From Oscillospiraceae bacterium (GTDB lineage Bacteria; Bacillota; Clostridia; Oscillospirales; Oscillospiraceae), in the NCBI GenBank assembly GCA_017465625.1, contig JAFTVV010000030.1:83092-147091 (forward strand): a DNA stretch of 64,000 nt. The letters run 5' to 3'. The notes under the pieces were generated by a model that had not been told where the DNA came from, made no database searches, and was given only the letters and a program-made list of their open reading frames with translations. Below are positions 15,963 to 24,948 of the stretch, in pieces. Position numbers and translations under genes: made by a program. Numbering within the stretch: position 1 is the first letter of the stretch; every line of letters begins with the position of its first letter.

Positions 15963-16895
15963 TTATCTCTTATGCCTTATTCTTCTGATTGCGTGATAGG
16001 CTTTTTTTGCCAATTTAAGACTTCTCTTTTTTAGGGTATATCTCAGCTTTTTCAGCGGTTTGATTGCTATACCGGTGGATTTCATATAGGCTTTGATATT
16101 TTTATGCAACACCTGCCCCGTGGCGACGCAGTAATAATACAGTAGCCGCATAAGTTCCGGGTCCGGATGGCTTTTCAGCAGTTCAAATATTTCCTCGCAA
16201 CTTGCTGTCAATTCCGGGGTATGTCGGTCTGCCTGGATCACCGTTACCTGTTGGGAATGAATCCGATTGGAAAAGATGATCGTCTGATCCACATATACCT
16301 GCGCACCGCTGATTGCAATTTTTTGCCACAGATTCCAATCCAGCACAAATCGCATATCCTCACGGAAGCTGAGTCCCATTTCAAAAAACGCTTTGGGGAT
16401 CAAAAGTCCGCATCCGTGAAACCCAATTCCGAATAAAATGTACGCAAACATCTCCCGGGAATCCAGTCGTTGGCGTTTCACTCTGTTGGGTCGGTAAATC
16501 GGATCTGCGTTTTCATTAATCAATCTTCCGGGATTGCTGACCAGTGTTGTCCGGGGATTTAAATCATACTTTTCATAATAACCGATCTGAGTTTCTACCT
16601 TGTTTGGATCATACAGATCGTCGTGGGATAGCCAGGAAATAAACGCACCCTTTGCTTCTTTGATGCCAAAGTTGAGCGCAGAGGAACAACCGCCGTTTTC
16701 TTTCTCGAAATAGCGGATTTTGTCCCCGTAGGACAAGCAAATATCCCGTCCGGCACCGTGATCCGAAGAACCATCGTTGACTACAATGACCTCGATATTC
16801 GGATAGGTCTGTGCCAGCGCACAGTCAATCGCCTGCGCCACATAATTACTGCCGTTATATAAAGGAATCACAATCGAAACCAACGGTTTTTCCAT
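15963..16895 (-). CDS. Family 2 glycosyltransferase
   Basis: Transfers a sugar from a nucleotide donor during assembly of the surface polysaccharide, at the inner face of the membrane. The 310-residue protein begins with the GT-A fold signature LVSIVIPLYNGSNYVAQAID and has IEVIVVNDGSSDHG (about residues 35-48) and the acidic SWLSHDDLYDPNK region (about residue 90), where the donor-metal DxD-like site is expected. A basic C-terminal tail (KLRYTLKKRSLKLAKKA) may contact the membrane. GGGAGTG precedes the ATG. It is the last gene of the left polysaccharide operon, 14 bases after the ATP-grasp gene. Acceptor and donor cannot be read from sequence. Confidence 0.9.
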   Translation of the reverse strand: MEKPLVSIVIPLYNGSNYVAQAIDCALAQTYPNIEVIVVNDGSSDHGAGRDICLSYGDKIRYFEKENGGCSSALNFGIKEAKGAFISWLSHDDLYDPNKVETQIGYYEKYDLNPRTTLVSNPGRLINENADPIYRPNRVKRQRLDSREMFAYILFGIGFHGCGLLIPKAFFEMGLSFREDMRFVLDWNLWQKIAISGAQVYVDQTIIFSNRIHSQQVTVIQADRHTPELTASCEEIFELLKSHPDPELMRLLYYYCVATGQVLHKNIKAYMKSTGIAIKPLKKLRYTLKKRSLKLAKKAYHAIRRIRHKR

Positions 16896-16909
16896 CGTTC
16901 TTCACTCCC

Positions 16910-17803
16910 TTAACTTAAGTCAATCCAGTCACCCATACGGCGTTCCCATTCTTCGGGATGGAAAAGTTGAAAACCACCTCCGTGGAAAAATGTATACTCG
17001 CCAAAATAGATCTTGCCGTTGAGCTCATATAAGTCAATTCGCACTTGACGCATCCCTTTGGAGAGCTTGGCGGCAATATTCTTCATTTCCTCAAACATTA
17101 TGGGCTTTTCAATCACCTTGTCGCCATTGGGGTGGATATTGTAGATATCCAGATGATTGAAATCCATATCGTAAAAATCAAACTTACAACTGGTGCTACG
17201 GTCAGTGGCAACGAACATTAGTTTGGGTTCGCCGTTAAAGCAAAAGAACTTATAGTCCTCAATGCTCTTCTCCGGTGCTGTTTCATCAATCATCAACTGC
17301 TCTGCCATAATATATCGAGGAAGCCCCTTGTAAGGATACTCTCTGTCCGCATAGAAGAAATCCTTTTTCAGCCGCTTTGTATAGAACCGCCGCATTTCAG
17401 CAATCTCTTTCTCTGTCAAGGCATTCTTGTCACGGATAATCTTGGTGCTGCCGGAATCGTGGTTACACTTGAGAACAAACCGATCCGGCAATTTAGAAAA
17501 GTCGATTTCATCAAAGGATTTCCAATAGCCCAAAAGGGGAAACATACTCCCTTTGCCCATTTCCCGTTCGATATGCTCCCGGACAGCCAGTTTGTTTACC
17601 AAAGGACCGTATTCCGGCCGTTTGTCGTTAATTTTTAACCATTGTAGCTTCTCGTTGTAACCCACAGGATTCTTAAAGTTAATTCTTCTGCCGGTTGTCG
17701 TAAAATAAAACAATCGCAGATACGGTTTGTCTGGCAAAAAGGACAGACCGTACATTATTTTGCTGCGTATAGACCGCCCAAATATTTTTCGCAAATCAAT
17801 CAT
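16910..17803 (-). CDS. TupA-like ATP-grasp protein
   Basis: Similar to the ATP-grasp family named for TupA of teichuronopeptide synthesis, found in many polysaccharide loci and thought to ligate an amino acid or similar group onto a glycan. The 297-residue protein contains NPVGYNEKLQWLKINDKRP, typical near the N-terminus, and DRFVLKCNHDSGSTKIIRDK. DYKFFCFNGEPKLMFVATDR lies mid-chain, and VRIDLYELNGKIYFGEYTF with the magnesium-ligand acidic residues lies near the end. The start at 17803 has AAAGGTGAG upstream; a GTG three codons earlier overlaps that site. Fourth from last in gene order is the amidotransferase-like gene, which fits amino-acid or amide decoration of a uronic acid. The reaction itself is unproven. 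Confidence 0.82.
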   Translation of the reverse strand: MIDLRKIFGRSIRSKIMYGLSFLPDKPYLRLFYFTTTGRRINFKNPVGYNEKLQWLKINDKRPEYGPLVNKLAVREHIEREMGKGSMFPLLGYWKSFDEIDFSKLPDRFVLKCNHDSGSTKIIRDKNALTEKEIAEMRRFYTKRLKKDFFYADREYPYKGLPRYIMAEQLMIDETAPEKSIEDYKFFCFNGEPKLMFVATDRSTSCKFDFYDMDFNHLDIYNIHPNGDKVIEKPIMFEEMKNIAAKLSKGMRQVRIDLYELNGKIYFGEYTFFHGGGFQLFHPEEWERRMGDWIDLS

Positions 17804-17836
17804 CTTTCTCACCTTTCATTCCAGTTCGATCTGCCG

Positions 17837-18811
17837 TTATAGGTTTTCTTTATACCACTGGATCGCCAGCTTAATACCGTCTTGAAAGCTATAATCCGGG
17901 TCGTAGCCTAACAGCTTGCGGGCTTTGGAAATATCGGCGTTGCTGTGCTTAATGTCACCCTTGCGGTCAGGCCCGAAATGAGGCTCAATGTTGACACCCA
18001 GAGCCTTGGTCAGTCCGTAGTAAATATCAATGAGATATTCTCTGCCGCCGTAGGCAATGTTAAAGGCTTCGCCGGCGGCTTCAGAGGGGGCAAGGCAAGC
18101 TTTCAGATTGGCTTCAATCACGTTTTCGATATAGGTAAAATCACGGCTCTGCTTGCCGTCACCGTTGATGGTGGGGGTCTGACCGTTCAGAAGCTGCTTT
18201 AAGAATTTGGGGATTACTGCGGCATAAGCACCGTCCGGATCCTGACGACGTCCGAAAACGTTAAAATACCGCATGCCGTAGGTGTCTAAACCGTAAAGCT
18301 TAGTGTAAAGCTTTGCCCATTCTTCATCACACCGCTTGGTCAACGCGTAGGGAGACAGCAAGTTGCCCTCCCGTCCTTCTGTTTTGGGCAGGTTGGGCTC
18401 GTCACCGTACACGGAGGAGCTGGAGGCGTAGACGAATTTTTTAACGCCTTTCTGCCGTGCGGCTTCCAGCATATTGAGTGTGCCTTCAATATTATTGCGG
18501 CAGTAGAAAAGGGGCATCTCAATGGAACGGGGAACAGAGCCCCAGGCTGCCTGATTCAGCACGTAATCTACGCCCTCGCAGGCGGCCATACAGGTGTCCA
18601 GATCCTTGATGTCACCCTTTATAAATTGATAGTTGGGGTTGTCCAGAAACAGATCCACATTTTTTTGCTTTCCGGTGGACAGATCATCCAGTGCCCGTAC
18701 CTTATAGCCCATATTCAGGATGGCTTCGCACAGGTTCGAGCCGATAAAACCGGCGGCTCCCGTTATCAGGAACAGAGAATTTGCAGGAAATTTCAAATGC
18801 TTATAGCCCAT
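17837..18811 (-). CDS. NAD-dependent UDP-sugar 4-epimerase (TviC/WbpP-like)
   Basis: Short-chain dehydrogenase-type sugar epimerase. The 324-residue protein has the Rossmann motif GAAGFIGSNL (about residues 19-28), ASSSSVYGDEP with the catalytic serine, SPYALTK with the YxxxK pair (about residue 152), and the RYFNVFGRRQDPDGAYAAVIP segment typical of WbpP/TviC/Gne enzymes that act on N-acetylated UDP-hexosamines. With the dehydrogenase encoded at 22206-23525, it could form UDP-GalNAcA, the Vi-antigen sugar precursor; this is inference from family and co-location. It lies 8 bases downstream of the asparagine-synthase-like gene in the same operon. Confidence 0.88.
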   Translation of the reverse strand: MGYKHLKFPANSLFLITGAAGFIGSNLCEAILNMGYKVRALDDLSTGKQKNVDLFLDNPNYQFIKGDIKDLDTCMAACEGVDYVLNQAAWGSVPRSIEMPLFYCRNNIEGTLNMLEAARQKGVKKFVYASSSSVYGDEPNLPKTEGREGNLLSPYALTKRCDEEWAKLYTKLYGLDTYGMRYFNVFGRRQDPDGAYAAVIPKFLKQLLNGQTPTINGDGKQSRDFTYIENVIEANLKACLAPSEAAGEAFNIAYGGREYLIDIYYGLTKALGVNIEPHFGPDRKGDIKHSNADISKARKLLGYDPDYSFQDGIKLAIQWYKENL

Positions 18812-18819
18812 ACTGACAC

Positions 18820-20400
18820 CTATCTTTTTCGAAAGTAGAATAATGTTCTGTAATAATAATACATGCTTTCCAGCAGTTGCCTTTTCTTTCCCAGATAATC
18901 ATTATGAATACGGTTGCCTGCTTCCAGCAGTTGGGGATTGTTATGCTGCATGATGCTTCTGTTCACTTGATCCATTCTTCTGAACAGATGTGGATACCAT
19001 AGGAACATATCCATAATTTTACGGTTGTTCATAGGCATTGTCACTTCAAAATTGAAGATATTTTGCCCTGTAGTAACAATCGTTCCCCAGGAACCAAATC
19101 GGTACTCCCAGTAAAAAATATCGGAGTTTTCATAATTATACATCGGATATATGAAGCTCGATTTCCTCATAAAATCCCGATAGGCTTCATCACTCGAGCG
19201 CAGTAAAGAAGGCTCTGCAAAGTATCTGGTCTGAAAAATACTCAGGTGCCTTGCGTGGAGCTTAGTTGGCAGTTTGATGCCGTATCTTCTTTCCCAAAAA
19301 GCTCTTCCGATTTCCGACACCCAGGATTTAAGCTCCACCTGGAATGTATCCAGCTTACTCAGAAAAATATATTTTCTGATCTCGTGATCCTTGGGTGTGC
19401 TGACACCAGCACTGTTATGCGTGATAATCTCCCGATATGCCGCAAAATCCTCATAATCTTCATTTTTATCAGATATGGGGTAAATTTCGTGATGTACGCC
19501 GATTTCTGTACAAATATTGTGGGCAGCGTTGGCATCATCCACTTCCTGCGGCTTACTATGGAAACTATAATAGAAGAATTTGTCGTAATTGCCCACTGCA
19601 CCAGAAAGTGTTGTTCTGCTATCCACACCACCGGACAAGGAAATGGCGGGTTTTTCCCACTTCTGGGCGCAAAGGGCAACACTGTTTTTGATAAGGCCGG
19701 CAATTTCTTTGCTTACCTGAGTGTTCGTCTCGTCTACCTCTGGGTGAGTAGCATAGGGGTAAAAACGGGCAACCGTAAATCGATTATCTTGATATGTCAG
19801 GCTGAGATTGGGGCCTAAACGACAGATGCCTTCATAAGGCGTCAAATCTCCGGGCAGATATTTGCTACCCCGACGGTAGGATTTACTTTTCAGCAGTTTC
19901 TCTACAAACTCGTTCTTTTTGGGCTTGTCGATGTCCTCAATGACGGCACTGTTGGATGTAATATACAGGTTATTTCTGCAGAATCCGTAGTTACACATCA
20001 TCATACCGGAACAGTCCTGCACAAAGAGCACCTTCTCCTGATCGAATACGGCAATCAAATGGATTCCTGTCAGTTCACTAACTGCCTCAAAAAAGTCTCT
20101 TTTACTTTTTTGATATGCGTTGATGCAATCAGCCAAAATCTCCGTTTCGTCAGTTTTCATAGAAAAGGGATTGTAGGCGTGACCGATCAGCGCGGCGTGG
20201 ATTCCCTCTTTGGAATAAGTATAGAAATGCTGCTCATTATGGATATACAGATAGAATTTCTGAGTGATCTGTTTGCTACTCCAGTTTCCGTAAAACGGAT
20301 ATACTGCCAAATCAATGTCTGATCTGCTGGTAAGCAAATAACCTCTTCGAAATAAATATTTTCTTAAGTGTTCTTTATTTTGCAGTGTTTCCTTCAACAT
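18820..20400 (-). CDS. Asparagine-synthase-like amidotransferase of polysaccharide locus
   Basis: The C-terminal half matches the asparagine synthase family: PP-loop SGGVDSRTTL at about residue 254, which binds ATP. Such proteins in surface-polysaccharide clusters are often linked to amidation of sugars such as uronic acids. The 526-residue chain lacks an N-terminal catalytic cysteine, so it cannot use glutamine like AsnB, although the N-terminal third (ELTGIHLIAVFDQEKVLFVQ) resembles a degenerate Ntn-type domain. The start at 20400 has GAGGGG upstream; the extension to 20436 lacks one. The gene is AT-rich compared with its neighbours. The epimerase follows after 8 bases. True substrate unknown. 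Confidence 0.78.
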   Translation of the reverse strand: MLKETLQNKEHLRKYLFRRGYLLTSRSDIDLAVYPFYGNWSSKQITQKFYLYIHNEQHFYTYSKEGIHAALIGHAYNPFSMKTDETEILADCINAYQKSKRDFFEAVSELTGIHLIAVFDQEKVLFVQDCSGMMMCNYGFCRNNLYITSNSAVIEDIDKPKKNEFVEKLLKSKSYRRGSKYLPGDLTPYEGICRLGPNLSLTYQDNRFTVARFYPYATHPEVDETNTQVSKEIAGLIKNSVALCAQKWEKPAISLSGGVDSRTTLSGAVGNYDKFFYYSFHSKPQEVDDANAAHNICTEIGVHHEIYPISDKNEDYEDFAAYREIITHNSAGVSTPKDHEIRKYIFLSKLDTFQVELKSWVSEIGRAFWERRYGIKLPTKLHARHLSIFQTRYFAEPSLLRSSDEAYRDFMRKSSFIYPMYNYENSDIFYWEYRFGSWGTIVTTGQNIFNFEVTMPMNNRKIMDMFLWYPHLFRRMDQVNRSIMQHNNPQLLEAGNRIHNDYLGKKRQLLESMYYYYRTLFYFRKR

Positions 20401-20461
20401 ATTCTCGCCCCTCGTACTGTCGGATACCCGCGGCATATCAGCCTGTTTCTTCGCCCAATGA

Positions 20462-21226
20462 TCACTTTACGCCGTCTTTTATACGGCGCTTCAAATACTG
20501 AAAGATTGTAGGATGGTTATAGATCGACGAAGGCAAATTGTTCTTTTTTGTCTCCAAAGTTCCGTTCATCACATCGCGGATAGCTTTTATTTCTTGCTCT
20601 ACGCCGGCACACACCTGCAGCAGTGGGTATGTGCAATAGTTATCCCGCTCTGTGATAGAAATCACGGACTGATACAAAATACCTCCCGTATCGATTCCCG
20701 GATCCACTAAATGAACCGTAACACCGGCATTTTCATCATCCCGGTTATAAAACGCCCAATAAGCACCGTTTGAGCCTCTGTATTTGGGTGTAATACCGGC
20801 GTGCATATTGATAAACACACCGTCAATACATTCCAAAACCTTCTTGGAAATAATCCGCGTTCCGTTCACCACAACCACATCCGGATTGATCTTCTGAAGA
20901 AGGGCAATACATTCGTCTGAGTTGACGGATTCCAGATAAATTGCTTTTTCCTTCAGTGCGGTCGGATCAGTGCTGGCTTGGTTTTCTTCCAGGATCTCTT
21001 TTCTTCGCTCTGCGCTTTCTTTCCTTAAAAAAGGGTTAACCAGGGCAATAAATGCCATCTGTCCTACTGTTTTCCACAGTCCCTGTTTTTTGATCCGTTT
21101 TTTGAGAAACTCCTTTTTAGGCATAGATTGTTCCACTATGACAGCTTCGATCGGGAAAATCTTGCTGATTTTATTGTATACAATAGATGTATTGTCGCCA
21201 AGCTTACATAACATCACTGTTTTCAT
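20462..21226 (-). CDS. Formyltransferase-family protein
   Basis: Related to methionyl-tRNA and sugar N-formyltransferases, which use 10-formyltetrahydrofolate. The catalytic triad pattern is present: N and H in FINMHAG (about residue 137) and the aspartate in DPGIDTGGI (about residue 170). RGSNGAYWAFYNRDDENAG is the characteristic loop between them. Length is 254 residues, with a short or absent C-terminal domain, so it is not Fmt. Its 5' end is 23 bases inside the end of the deacetylase gene, so the two are probably translated together. In a polysaccharide cluster it may formylate an amino sugar, but no sugar aminotransferase is nearby to supply one. Confidence 0.8.
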   Translation of the reverse strand: MKTVMLCKLGDNTSIVYNKISKIFPIEAVIVEQSMPKKEFLKKRIKKQGLWKTVGQMAFIALVNPFLRKESAERRKEILEENQASTDPTALKEKAIYLESVNSDECIALLQKINPDVVVVNGTRIISKKVLECIDGVFINMHAGITPKYRGSNGAYWAFYNRDDENAGVTVHLVDPGIDTGGILYQSVISITERDNYCTYPLLQVCAGVEQEIKAIRDVMNGTLETKKNNLPSSIYNHPTIFQYLKRRIKDGVK

Positions 21227-22199
21227 TTCTTATTTCCTCCGCTGCTTCATACATGGTTTTGCTGTCAAATCCATATTTTTCTTGCAGTGTCTGATAGTAT
21301 GCAAAAATCTCACCCAACTGTGCCATACACAAAGCCGTATTTTCGCCTACATTATGGGGATGCCACCAAAGGTGGTATACCTCCCCGTTTTTTGCAGCAT
21401 ACTTCATTTCTCTCTTGATGTGTGCGACCTTATACTTTTCCAAAAAAGCCAGCCGTGTATTATATTTTCTGAAAAGAGTGCTTGCCTTGACGTCCACTGC
21501 TTGAATGTTGGCATCAGCCTTCATTACAAAAGTCTTTTTTCCGCATATCCCGATATAGGTATCCACAAATCGGAATACACGGGCAAGCATACTGCTCTTA
21601 TTATACGCAAAACTTTTCGGATTTCCCCGCACAACACAAAAGCCTGCTTTACACGCAGATTCTATATAATCCCCGACAAAGTGATTCCGGGGCAGGATCA
21701 GGCTTTTTAATTCTACACCGAACTTCTCTTTCGCGATTCTTTGGGCAGCATACAGGTCCGCTTCAAAGGTTTCTTTTGTTTGACCGGGCTGCTTGCAGTA
21801 ATAGTGAGAAAATGTATGGGAGGCAATTTCCTGATTGGGATATTCTTGGATTTTTTTAATGAGAGAATGGGCATAATGAAATTCATCGTTCTGCTCGTCA
21901 GCTCCCACATCATCCATATACCCATAAGAGGACAGCGCTGCTTTTTCATATTGGGGTTTTAAGGTCGGGAAATAGCTCTGCAGTTCCTCCTTGCTTTCCG
22001 CCATCAGCATCCCCACAATTCCCCAAGTGGCGTGGATCTGATGCCGATCAAACAACTTCAGCATTGTATCTACTGCCGTACGGGCCCCCAGAATCTGCTG
22101 GCGGAAGCTCTCCTTCGTTTCGTGGTCGTGAACACCCCAAAGAAGCTCAAAATCCAAAGAAATAACAAATGTTCCGTTTTGCTTGTTTGAATTCTTCAT
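21204..22199 (-). CDS. Polysaccharide deacetylase (NodB-type)
   Basis: Metal-dependent carbohydrate esterase family 4-like protein of 331 residues. It starts with GTFVISLDFELLWGVHDHE, where the first aspartate motif normally lies, has SHTFSHYYC (about residue 126) carrying the histidine metal ligands, and LWWHPHNVG near residue 279. It lacks a signal peptide, so it probably acts in the cytoplasm on a nucleotide- or lipid-linked sugar rather than on finished polymer. It overlaps the formyltransferase by 23 bases and starts 6 bases downstream of the dehydrogenase stop. A deformylase-like role is possible, by analogy with ArnD, but is only a hypothesis. Confidence 0.82.
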   Translation of the reverse strand: MKNSNKQNGTFVISLDFELLWGVHDHETKESFRQQILGARTAVDTMLKLFDRHQIHATWGIVGMLMAESKEELQSYFPTLKPQYEKAALSSYGYMDDVGADEQNDEFHYAHSLIKKIQEYPNQEIASHTFSHYYCKQPGQTKETFEADLYAAQRIAKEKFGVELKSLILPRNHFVGDYIESACKAGFCVVRGNPKSFAYNKSSMLARVFRFVDTYIGICGKKTFVMKADANIQAVDVKASTLFRKYNTRLAFLEKYKVAHIKREMKYAAKNGEVYHLWWHPHNVGENTALCMAQLGEIFAYYQTLQEKYGFDSKTMYEAAEEIRNENSDVM

Positions 22200-22205
22200 T
22201 TTATA

Positions 22206-23525
22206 TTACAATCTCCAGTAGTTATATCCGGCAGATTCGTATTCCTTGCGATCCAGAAGTCCCTTGATGTCGGCCAGCACCTTGGTGCTGTTGTCGCCGG
22301 CTTTAAACAGCTTTTCAAAGTCCTTTTGGGTGAGATTGCGGAACACATCGTGTGCAACTGCCAAAATAACGGCGTCGCAGTCACGGATTTGCGCCATATC
22401 TACAAACTCTACACCATACAGGCGCTGAGCTTCGTCCGCGTCGGCAGTGGGGTCGGCAATCTGCGCGGTGATGCCGTATTCTCTCAGCTCGTTGTAGATG
22501 TCGATAATCTTGGTGTTGCGGGTGTCGGGGCAGTTTTCCTTGAAGGTGAAGCCTAAAATTGCCACCTTGGCCTGCTTGATGGTTACATCCGCGCGGATCA
22601 GGTTTTTGACAACACTCTCGGCAACGTATTTACCCATATCGTCGTTGATGCGGCGGCCGGAGAGAATGATTTGGCTGTGGTAACCCAGCTGCTCTGCCTT
22701 GTAGGTCAGGTAGTAAGGGTCTACACCGATGCAGTGACCGCCAACCAGACCGGGGAAGAACTTCAAAAAGTTCCATTTGGTGCCGGCGGCTTTTAATACA
22801 GACTGGGTATCAATGCCCATCTTGTTGAAAATGATGGAAAGCTCATTCATAAAGGCAATGTTGATATCCCGCTGACTGTTTTCGATGACCTTGGCGGCCT
22901 CGGCAACCTTGATGGACTCTGCACGGTGTACACCTGCCTCCACCACCAGCTCGTAGACCTTGGCAACTTCCTCCAAAGTCTCCTCATCCATACCGCTGAC
23001 GATTTTGGTGATGGTTTCCAGGCGGTGCACTTTATCACCGGGGTTGATGCGTTCGGGGGAGTAGCCTACCTTGAAGTCCACGCCACACTTCAGACCGGAT
23101 TCCTGCTCCAGAATGGGCACACAGATATCCTCGGTAACACCGGGATATACGGTGGATTCGTAAACCACAATAGAGCCCTTTTGCAGATTGCGGCCGATGA
23201 TTCGGGAAGCACCCTCTACAGGGGTCAAGTCCGGTGTATGATCATCATTGACCGGGGTAGGGACGGCAACGATGATGAATTTTGCCTCCTGCAGGCGTGC
23301 GGGATCGTCGGTGAAATCCACGGCGCAGGCGCTGATGGCCTCGTTACCTACCTCGTTGGTGGGGTCGATGCCGCTTTTATAAAGCGCGATTTTTTTGCTG
23401 TTCAAATCAAATCCGATCACCTTTACCTTCCGGGAAAAGGCAACGGCGATGGGCATACCGACGTAACCCAAGCCTACTAAAGAGATTTTCTCCTCACCTT
23501 TTACAATCTTATCATACAGCATCAT
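22206..23525 (-). CDS. UDP-N-acetylhexosamine 6-dehydrogenase (WbpA/TviB-like)
   Basis: Oxidises the C6 of a UDP-N-acetylhexosamine to the uronic acid with two NAD+. The 439-residue protein has the Rossmann motif SLVGLGYVGMPIAVAF (about residues 15-30), YESTVYPGVTEDI, the substrate loop FFPGLVGGHCIGVDPYYL with the catalytic cysteine, and the C-terminal AILGFTFKENCPDTRNTK segment. These features match the nucleotide-sugar dehydrogenase superfamily, nearest to TviB/WbpA rather than UDP-glucose dehydrogenase. I used the ATG at 23525 because GGAGG lies 8 bases before it. It overlaps the preceding glycosyltransferase by 14 bases. With the epimerase at 17837 it likely makes a HexNAcA donor such as UDP-GalNAcA. 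Confidence 0.9.
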   Translation of the reverse strand: MMLYDKIVKGEEKISLVGLGYVGMPIAVAFSRKVKVIGFDLNSKKIALYKSGIDPTNEVGNEAISACAVDFTDDPARLQEAKFIIVAVPTPVNDDHTPDLTPVEGASRIIGRNLQKGSIVVYESTVYPGVTEDICVPILEQESGLKCGVDFKVGYSPERINPGDKVHRLETITKIVSGMDEETLEEVAKVYELVVEAGVHRAESIKVAEAAKVIENSQRDINIAFMNELSIIFNKMGIDTQSVLKAAGTKWNFLKFFPGLVGGHCIGVDPYYLTYKAEQLGYHSQIILSGRRINDDMGKYVAESVVKNLIRADVTIKQAKVAILGFTFKENCPDTRNTKIIDIYNELREYGITAQIADPTADADEAQRLYGVEFVDMAQIRDCDAVILAVAHDVFRNLTQKDFEKLFKAGDNSTKVLADIKGLLDRKEYESAGYNYWRL

Positions 23526-24636
23526 ACCATTGGCCTCCAATTCTTAAATAATCACACATTGTTTCGTTGACCTTGTTAACATCAAATTTTTCCAGGCAGT
23601 ACATATGACTTTTTTTGCCCATTTCCGGGATGGTTTCCGGGTTTTCTATAAAGGCGATCATTTTCTCCGCTACCGCGTTGCTGTCTTGTGTCGGCACCAG
23701 GTAGCCGGTTTGACCGTTGATGACCGTCTCACGGCAGCCGGGTGCATCGGTGGTGATCACCGGCCTACCCATGGCCATTGCCTCCAGAACTGTACGGGGT
23801 GTCCCCTCCCGATAAGAAGGCAATACATAAACAGAGCACTGGGCATAGTATTCTGCTACCCGGTCTGTCTCACCGAAATACTCAATAATTCCCTTATCTA
23901 TGTAAGGCTTCAGCTGCTCGGCAGACAGGGAATCCTGAATGCCCTCGCAAGCACCCAAAAGCATACACCGAACATCAGGGTACTTTTTCTTGACAATCGT
24001 GCAAGCCTCCAGATATTCCCGGATCCCCTTGGAGAACATTACTCTTGAGAGCATAAAGAAGGTGATCTGTGCCGGATACGGTGTCTTCGGGAACTTTTCC
24101 ATATTTACACCGGAACCGTTTACCAAGCGGCATTTTTCTTTTTTTACCAGCTTTTCCCCCACAAACTGCTGCAGGTCATCGGCATTTTGGAAGATTGCAA
24201 CATCTGCGCAACGAAATGCTCGCCGGTAAAGCATTGACATAACCGTTTTAATCAGCCTTGCTTTGATGGTCTTCGCGGTAAAGGCATAGCCGGCGCCGGT
24301 AACCATTGCCGCGATATGGGGCACTTTTGCTTTTTTTGCGGCAATAGAGCCGTAAATGACAGGTTTGGATGTATACCCCAGCACCACATCCGGCTTTTCA
24401 GCCTGAAGGATTTTTTTCAGTTTTTTTTGGTATTTCAAATCCGCCAGTGGATTTACACCGTTTTTATCAATTGGAACCTCAAGAAATCTGGCTCCCAGTG
24501 CCTCGATTTTATCTACATCAATTCGGTTCGGACCGGTCACTACCACCTCATAGCCGGCGGCAATGATCTTTCGAATCAAATCTCCTCGAAAGTTATATAC
24601 TGTGCGATTTTTTGGTGAGACCAGAACGAATTTCAT
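23512..24636 (-). CDS. Family 4 glycosyltransferase
   Basis: Retaining GT-B fold glycosyltransferase. The 374-residue protein begins MKFVLVSPKNRTVYNFRG, has the donor-binding region with SYREGTPRTVLEAMAMGRPV (the EX7E motif, about residues 275-295) and ITTDAPGCRETV. Similar enzymes transfer N-acetylhexosamines in capsule synthesis. The ATG at 24636 gives a natural N-terminus; the frame extends 34 residues upstream without a ribosome site. It is the first gene of the left operon, about 110 bases after a strong promoter at 24753-24781, and overlaps the dehydrogenase gene by 14 bases. Confidence 0.88.
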   Translation of the reverse strand: MKFVLVSPKNRTVYNFRGDLIRKIIAAGYEVVVTGPNRIDVDKIEALGARFLEVPIDKNGVNPLADLKYQKKLKKILQAEKPDVVLGYTSKPVIYGSIAAKKAKVPHIAAMVTGAGYAFTAKTIKARLIKTVMSMLYRRAFRCADVAIFQNADDLQQFVGEKLVKKEKCRLVNGSGVNMEKFPKTPYPAQITFFMLSRVMFSKGIREYLEACTIVKKKYPDVRCMLLGACEGIQDSLSAEQLKPYIDKGIIEYFGETDRVAEYYAQCSVYVLPSYREGTPRTVLEAMAMGRPVITTDAPGCRETVINGQTGYLVPTQDSNAVAEKMIAFIENPETIPEMGKKSHMYCLEKFDVNKVNETMCDYLRIGGQWYDAV

Positions 24637-24752
24637 AGGCCTTATCGCCGTCCTTTCTTGCGTTTGTACCTGTTTATCCACCATTTTGGGTTGTTTTACG
24701 TTTTTACAGAAAAGGCTATAATTCCCACACTCACCCACTATAACATCTATAA

Positions 24753-24781
24753 AGTATAATACAAAAACCCGGAATTGTCAA
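24753..24781 (-). promoter_or_regulatory. Promoter of left polysaccharide operon
   Basis: Minus-strand TTGACA (24776-24781), a 17-base spacer and TATACT (24753-24758). It points into the eight-gene left arm with a leader of about 110 bases. Confidence 0.75.
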
Positions 24782-24838
24782 CAAACGGCAAGAAAGCACC
24801 CTCCTGAAAATGAAAGCCATATTTTTATGTGCTATTTG

Positions 24839-24867
24839 TTGACAGAAGGGGTGGTTTCAAGTATAAT
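24839..24867 (+). promoter_or_regulatory. Consensus promoter of right polysaccharide operon
   Basis: TTGACA (24839-24844), exactly 17 bases, then TATAAT (24862-24867): a full sigma-A consensus. It is back to back with the left-arm promoter, 58 bases between the two -35 boxes. Confidence 0.85.
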
Positions 24868-24948
24868 TGTAAAAGCAATATTGTGGGCTTATAGTGTTTT
24901 TTGTGCGCTGTGGGACGGATTGCAATAATGATGGCAGGAGCGCCGCGT

